This document shows positions 57,901 to 64,000 of a DNA stretch of 64,000 nucleotides, piece after piece. The position numbers and the translations under genes are program-made. Each line of letters begins with the position of its first letter. Within the stretch, counting starts at the first letter, position 1. The notes beneath the pieces were generated by a model. It saw only the letters and a list, made by a program, of their open reading frames with translations, had not been told where the DNA came from and did no database searches. Source of the stretch: Viscum album (taxonomy: Eukaryota; Streptophyta; Magnoliopsida; Santalales; Viscaceae); assembly GCA_963277665.1 (NCBI GenBank), contig OY728163.1, positions 1,904,460,644-1,904,524,643 on the forward strand, read 5' to 3'.

Positions 57901-58870
57901 TAATTCAAATATTGGACCATTCACCAATCTTCTTTTCAATTCTTTAGAAAAACATCACAATCTTTTATCCCGATGAACTTAACGCCTTTTCAAGTTAACA
58001 TAGTAAATGGGCTATATAGCCTCAAAAAATTTTCAAATAAACTATGGTAATATCCTACTAAACCAAGAAAACTATGAATATCAGTTATATTTGTGGGTCT
58101 TAGCCATTCTTCATCAAATTTCATTTTAGAATGACCAATAGTTATGCCCTATTTGAAAACAACGTGACCAAGGAATGAAATTTCTAGAACTAAAACACAA
58201 CTTATTGAATTTCTCATACAGATTATTTTCTCGTAATGTTTTCAAGACAATATTAAAATGAATTTCATACTCCTTTTTACTTTTAGAATATACCATAATG
58301 TCTTTAATAGACACATCCACAAACTTATCCAAGAACTCACAGAATATTCTATTTATAAAATCTTTGAAAAAAATAGTGTATTAGTTAACCCAAATAGAAT
58401 GACTAAAAATTAATAATGGTCGTATCTAGTAGGAAATGTAGTCTTCATAATTCCTTCTTCCTTTACTTTCAACTAATGGTACCCCAACCTCAAGTCACAT
58501 TTGAAAAATATTGTTCTCCCTGGAGCTGATCAAACAAATAATCGATATGAGAAAAATGACACTTTTTTTAATGGTGATATTATTAAAGACTATATAATCA
58601 AAGAAAAGTATTATTGGACCATATTTCTTTTTAATAAATAACACAAGGACCACCCCATGGTGATGCTCTTGGTCAAATGAAAACTTTTCCTAATAACTCC
58701 TGCAATTGCTTCTTAAACACTAAAAGTTCTATCTGAGCCACTTGATAAGGGGGTTTTGAAATTGTATTAGCATCAAGAACTAAGTAAAAAAGTAAATTCA
58801 ACTCCATAATCATGTATAATAACAGTAAACACATTAAGAAATTATCAAGAAACTCATTTACCACTGAAAA
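57901..58870 (-). pseudogene. R7 reverse transcriptase, active site changed
   Basis: Minus strand: a PPYQVAQIELLVFKKQLQELL part at 58673-58864 (family 'PYRMAPAELxELKxQL'), decayed VDYR region, SAPGRTIFFKCDLRLGYH-LKVKEEGIMKTTFPTRYDHY, LFGLTN, then the 68-codon open part 58126-58332 with VSIKDIMVYSKSKKEYEIHFNIVLKTLREN. The catalytic FxDD block reads SIKD: the first catalytic Asp is Lys. Overall gypsy RT order is kept with stops and at least two frameshifts. Confidence 0.88.
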
Positions 58871-59099
58871 ATTATTAAACTGAACAATTCCTTTTTTTTT
58901 AAAAAATATGTGAAAGATAACATTAATTTACCTCTTTTAATTGTTTTTAAAATTATTGATATGTTATCAATATTAAGGGTTCATTATTGTACAAAAACAT
59001 AAAGTCTTTTTGAAAAGTAACTTTTTTAGCTCTATAGTCAATATTATCATCATAAACAGAAATACAATTCATACCCAAAATAACATCAAACTCTACTAG

Positions 59100-59400
59100 A
59101 GAAAAAACAACAATGTGTGTAGCTAAATTATTTCAATTGATAAGGATAGAATGATTATTATATTATCTTGTTTCCCCAAAATTTCCCCCATGCGTTTTTA
59201 CCCTAAGTGCTAGATTCATTTCTTGAGGTGAAACATCCCAATTAATTGAAAATTTCTCAGAAACGAAAGAATGTGTAGACCCTAAATCTAACAACACATT
59301 GGCATAATCTGAGTAGACAAACAATGTACCCGATACTACTTCATTTGATGGACCAATATCCATTAGAGTAGTTTCAAAGGATTTCACCACACCTTTCTTC
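59100..59400 (-). pseudogene. R7 aspartic protease
   Basis: 75-codon open part at 59163-59390: GTLFVYSDYANVLLDLGSTHSFVSEKF. The active site reads Asp-Leu-Gly-Ser-Thr-His, where the family has DSG(A/S)THSF, so the catalytic Asp is kept and the Ser/Thr after it is Leu. The C-terminal 'IxGMDW' part is decayed beyond 59100 (GMNCI near 59070). Confidence 0.85.
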
Positions 59401-60460
59401 TTATAGTCTATTTTCTTACCTTCATTCTAGTTCTTCATCGAACACTCGTTTGCATAAAGGACCCATCTCATAGCACATAAAACATTTTACTGACTATAAA
59501 TCCGATTTTTTCTTACCACAACCATTATATTTTACAGTGATGTTATGAGACATATGACCCATTTTACCACATTAGAAGAACTTACCAGAATTCAGAAGGT
59601 ATTATCCATTATATTTTTCCCACAATTTTCACAAATTATAAATGTAATTTTATTAAAATTACACTTTTTGTATGAATTCATCCCTTTATCCTACAACATT
59701 GACATCTTATTATATTGTTTTTTAAAGAACACATGATCATTGGTAATCTCCATTCCACCTTCTAAACACATCAAAAAGTTTTTCATAACCTTGAAACTCA
59801 TGAGAATCCATTAACCTTCAATAAATTGGAATTAATCCTGAGTAAAAATTATTGATTTCAATATCAAGATCCCAGATGAAATTTGGATCATACCTTTACA
59901 ATCATGTGATTTTTTCTTTATAAGTAGTCACTGAGTCATCCTCTTGCCTCAATTCAATTAATTGTTTTTACATCCTAAGTCAAACAACCTTAGGAAAATA
60001 TTTCTCAAGAAACATAGTTTTTAATTCATCCCAATCAAGATAATCAATATTATAATTGTCCCAAATATTCTTAAACATCAACCACTACTGGTCGGATTCA
60101 CCATCAAAATGGTAAACAACATGAATAAAATTCTAATTGTCTAAATACCCCAATACATCAAAAATATTTTCTAGGTATTTAATCCACCCTTCAACTAGTA
60201 TGGGGTTAGATGATCCTCTAAATGATGGAGGATTATGCCTAATGAAATGATAAACTACCAACAAGTTCTACCATGGTTTATATGGATGATATCAAGCATG
60301 GATACCTCCAATATTTATAGGTTAAGTCAATTGATCCATCACTACAAAAAATTGTTCAGTTCTAGTACAAACCATCCCAGGTTGCTGATTTGGATGGTTT
60401 CTTTCCTTAGGATTTCATCCTAGCACTGCTACCCTATTTTCTCTATGAAAAACCATTTTG
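59401..60460 (-). pseudogene. gag: R7 gag remnant with zinc-knuckle traces
   Basis: No long open frame, but through stops the minus strand reads the gag order: RHNPPSFRGSSNPILVEGWI, YLENIFDVLGY, HVVYHFDGESDQ-W, WDELKTMFLEKYFPKVV, KQLIELRQEDDSVTTYKEK. Near 59560 CGKMGHMSHNI and near 59500 CFMCYEMGPLCKRVF are two degraded CCHC knuckles. The start Met is probably near 60455 (MVFHRENRVAVLG). Confidence 0.82.
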
Positions 60461-60591
60461 AATAGACAAATCATAGATAGAGCGATGTCGTAATCTTAAA
60501 ATGATATATCATTTCAATTTGACCAAAAAGTAAAAATAATTTATGGATATTCTATTAACAATATCCTAACCACTAATGTTATCTATACCAA

Positions 60592-60605
60592 CCTCTAATA
60601 CCTAC
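60592..60605 (-). other. R7 primer binding site (degraded Met-tRNA type)
   Basis: Minus strand GTAGGTATTAGAGG, aligned to TTGGTATCAGAGG of R4. Confidence 0.7.
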
Positions 60606-63600
60606 TATAAGGTAACAACATTAAACATTACATAATCTTGAGTTTAGTCAAGAATTTACTTTCTTTAAAATTAAGGATATTTTCAGGTTTATATTTGTAT
60701 ATAATTATTCCATTATTAATACATAACATCCTACAATCATACAAGAGGATACAATTAAAATAGTATCAATTTTTTTTAAATACAAAACACTTAAAATAAA
60801 ATTTTATTTCTTTTCTTGATAAAAAAAATCTTCATGACTTATTAAATTCTTTTACCCATCCATACACCCTATGTAAAACTTTTCAAAAACATGGTATGAT
60901 CACAAAATTATCAGTAAGGGATATAAAACATGGAATGACACATTTAGTCTATGAATATTTTAAACTCATGATTTTTTATCAAAAAATCATCCTTTTCACC
61001 TTTAAAATTACATACCTCATGAAATCATAATATTCCTAAAAATAATTCTTATAAATAATAAATAATAAAGGAAACTTGTGGGATCCATATCAAACATACA
61101 TTGTAACATTCACGGCTACATAGTGAGTAACCCTCATGGTTACAACTGAAATACCCATCATAGTATATTCCCAAAATCTATTCAGAGAAAACTAATTGTA
61201 TAAATTTGTATCATTACACAATTAATTGGAGAGCTATCATGGGATTACTCATCGTTGGTTTATCATGGAACCACTAATATACATAGTAAATTCCCAAGTA
61301 CTAAAACAAAAGTACAACACATAAATCATGCATAAAAAAATAAAATTTCTACTTTGCAATAACAAGATATCATTTAAAGATATTAACATAATTAATCCCT
61401 TATCAAAACAATTTTAAACACCAAAATACATTAAAATAGAAAAAAATATTTATTTTTCTTTTAAAAACATTAATTCTTATAGAGGATACCAAATATCAAA
61501 TAATGGTTATGATGGAAAAGAAGTCATTGTCACTGTATAAGTTAAGAAACATTCCTTTTGTCAATTTTTTTTAAAAAGAGTACAACATTCTATATAAAAA
61601 GGTTCCTTTTAAAAAAATTTTATATAAATTCAAGTGATAAATAAAATATAATATATTAAAAATTCATTTCACTTGTAATATCTGAACATGAAGGGGAAAT
61701 TTAACCTAAAGAAGGGAAATTGGTTTATGAAATTCCCTTACCTCAATTCTAACTTGACTCACACGTTATTTATCATCTTAAATAATAATATTAGTTTACT
61801 TTATTCTTTATTTAGAACCTTTTTAAACTTTATTATTCTATTTATATTACTTCTTACCCTGTTATGAAAATTATATAATTATTTAATTTAATGTTCGTTG
61901 TTTTGCGGATATTCGGTACTTGAGTCGAGAATGAACTTGGTATTATGTCAATTGTCCATTTGTTCCTAAGACCATTATATAAGAAATATAAAAAATGATA
62001 TAAATATATTATATATTCATTATATAATTATTTATAATAATCTTTTAAGACAAAATAAAAACACTATTCATGGAGACGGTAGGCCATACTTACGCATGAA
62101 CACAATTTTTGTTTTTCCTATCCTATTAAAAGAGAGAAATTAATTGAAATCTATATAAATATGTATAAATATATTATATAATTATATTAATATTAAAATT
62201 TAATATATATCATATATTCGTAATAAAAAATATGTAATACATTCCATGTAAAATGTGAACGAATCACTTCTTGTTGAGGAGGAGGTAGTCTATATGTCCC
62301 AAAATGAAGTAATCATATAACAACAATATGAAAATCATGAAGGTGTGTTTAATATAAAATTTAAATAATATTAAATAGGTTATAATATACATATTAAAAT
62401 ATTATTTAAACTAAAAAATAGTTTTAATACTATCCATGAAAGTGTTAATGGAAAAGGAACAAAAACATTTTTCATAGAGGCGATTAAGCAGTATATCTTT
62501 GACAACAATTTTGTTTCATTGAACAAGAGGAGGTGAGAAATGAAATTGATATGAGATATTGCATTAGAAACCTAACACTAAATCATTTATATTATTATGG
62601 TTTTATAATCTATTAATGTATTAATGTGTTGAGGAGGATGTAGAAAAGGGAATGAAATTAAGAGGGGTACATTGAGAAAATTACCTCTTGAATATCCACT
62701 TCTTGTAAGAACCTTGAGAACTTTGGGTTTGGTTTTTTGGTGGGACCATAAGAACTAAGAAATGGGTATAGAAATTAAGAGAGTTTTTGGTAGATATTGT
62801 AGGAGCTACAAGGCTTTTTGGGTCAAAATAGGGTGGCTGAGAGGTGGAATTTATAATAGAGGAGAGGTGGGTTCAAGTGATTAATTTTTTGATTATTTTG
62901 TGTTAAAATATAACCATAAAGAGGTGTCATTAAATTAAACGACATTTTCATGTAATTAATGTTGTATTGGACTTTTAGGGTCAATAAACACCTCAAAAAA
63001 CCATTAAAATTTGTTGTTTTTAGGTATGTTATGATTTTAACTTTTAATATTAACCCTTGTCAAACTTTTAATTTTACTACTTTAAATAATTAATTTTACC
63101 TTGGAAACTTTTTTATATCCTAAAAAATTTGACCATAAAAACTAACATGAGGCTTCTGATTCCTAATATGAAATCCAATTTACCCAATTCGATTCACATA
63201 ACAAGGAAAATATATTTAAATATAATTCGACATACAAAATTAAAAAGGAGGTTTTTAAAGTGAAACATTCAAAATATTGAAATGTTTTTATATCTAATTT
63301 CAACTTGAAATTGATTACAATGGCCAAAATTGGAAGAAATGATAAATACATAATATAAACATACATTAAACCCAATTAAAATTATAATTAAACAATTTTA
63401 AATAAATTTTACGAAAAAGTAGTTTTGAATTAAAAGTTAGTAATTTTCATTAGTCATTAAAATATGAAAGTTTTCTAAAAAAACCAAATTTTTTTCCAAA
63501 ATAATTTTTTATATCCCTATATAAATGAATAAGTTTATTTTTTAAAATAAAACATATCAATGTGTTAAAAATACGATTTAAATTAGGTACTCCATCAAAA

Positions 63601-63980
63601 TGTGCTAAACTACCGTGTAAAAATATGGGAGCTTTTTTGCCTAAAATTTGATTTTATTCTTTTTTTGGGTCCATAAAACTTATTGGAAGAAAGTAGAAAA
63701 ATAATAATATACATAAGTAAACATAACATAGATAGCTATTTTTATTTCTTCCAATACTACAACTATGTGATTACTATCATTTAAAATAATAATATTAATA
63801 ATGTATTATTTTTCAGTATAAATCAGTCTTGTGTGAAATATAAGATTTTGGGTACATCAATTGTTGAGTTTCGGGTATGCTATCAGACATAGATTCCCCA
63901 TTAGAGTAAAATTAATATATAATTCATAAATATTAATAGATATGAAAATGTATTATTTTATATTTACCTGGGATGGTACA
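60606..63980 (-). repeat. R7 5' LTR
   Basis: Collinear with the left LTR but without the SINE; ends GGGATGGTACA. TATA at 62849, donor-like GAG|GTAATTT at 62684 and GAG|GTAAGGG at 61741 on the minus strand. No gene inside. Confidence 0.88.
62849..62858 (-). promoter_or_regulatory. TATA box of R7 5' LTR
   Basis: Minus strand TATTATAAAT, aligned to the better-preserved site at 54349-54358. Confidence 0.55.
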
Positions 63981-64000
63981 ATTGAAGATTCACATGCTGA
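63981..64000 (-). pseudogene. Possible resumption of R6 RT right of R7
   Basis: The last 20 bases read on the minus strand SACESS, which could be the decayed 'SPWGAP' that precedes 'VLFVKKKDGS' in gypsy RT; R6 at 51711 begins with the equivalent of that next block. Six codons are too few for certainty. Confidence 0.35.

Larger units (their letters stand above)
51712..63980 (-). mobile_element. R7: Ty3/gypsy element inserted in R6, 12.3 kb including a SINE
   Basis: Direct LTRs at about 51712-55472 and 60606-63980. Without the SINE and its extra target copy (391 bp) the left LTR is about 3370 bp, equal to the right one (3375 bp). The 5.13 kb interior carries gag, protease, RT, RNase H and integrase on the minus strand, all broken. 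Boundaries are good to about 10 bp because the terminal bases are decayed, and no clear target duplication is visible. High LTR divergence suggests an old insertion. Confidence 0.88.

Overview
The window is a block of plant (most likely angiosperm) repeat-rich, probably heterochromatic DNA. It is AT-rich and holds no host gene that I can support. Nearly every base belongs to a nest of decayed LTR retrotransposons: one Ty1/copia element of the Sirevirus (SIRE/Maximus) type and six Ty3/gypsy elements of chromovirus-like type, plus one tRNA-derived SINE. The plant assignment rests on the lineages, the tRNA-Met-type primer binding sites, the 3-4 kb LTRs and the SINE. I cannot name the species.

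Layout, using my labels. R1 (1-9788, +): copia element with its 5' LTR cut by the window edge and its 3' LTR at 8263-9788. R2 (9789-12744, +): integrase tail and 3' LTR of an older gypsy element, interrupted on its left by R1. R3 (12745-25193, +): complete 12.4 kb gypsy element with 3.7 kb LTRs, sitting inside the R2 LTR. Then 0.6 kb of flank. R4 (25810-36283, -) and R5 (37662-48547, -): two related gypsy elements, both lacking the reverse transcriptase core and both with a duplicated gag module; R5 has a perfect ATGAA target duplication. R6 (48553-51711, -): LTR part and pol part of a gypsy element, also with an RT deletion. R7 (51712-63980, -): gypsy element inserted in the RT region of R6, which seems to resume in the last 20 bases. 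A SINE of about 374 bp (53065-53438) lies in the left LTR of R7 with a 17 bp target duplication, and the right LTR gives the empty site.

No element keeps an intact reading frame. All genes are annotated as pseudogenes, with domains recognised by reading through stops and frameshifts. Several catalytic residues are visibly lost: copia protease DSG and RT YVDD, R3 protease and integrase, R4 integrase Glu, R7 RT.

The least expected observations are non-coding. R2, R3 and R7 share an LTR layout of TATA box, a splice-donor-like AGAGGTAA about 165-178 bp downstream, and a second donor-like GGTAAGG further on, suggesting a spliced LTR leader. The R4/R5 LTRs carry GC- and CpG-rich blocks, short tandem arrays (43 or 39 bp), a conserved hairpin, a conserved U3 palindrome and, in R5, a tandem repeat of about 170 bp. 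I did not find a new non-retroelement system. All domain calls come from reading the sequence by eye, without database searches.
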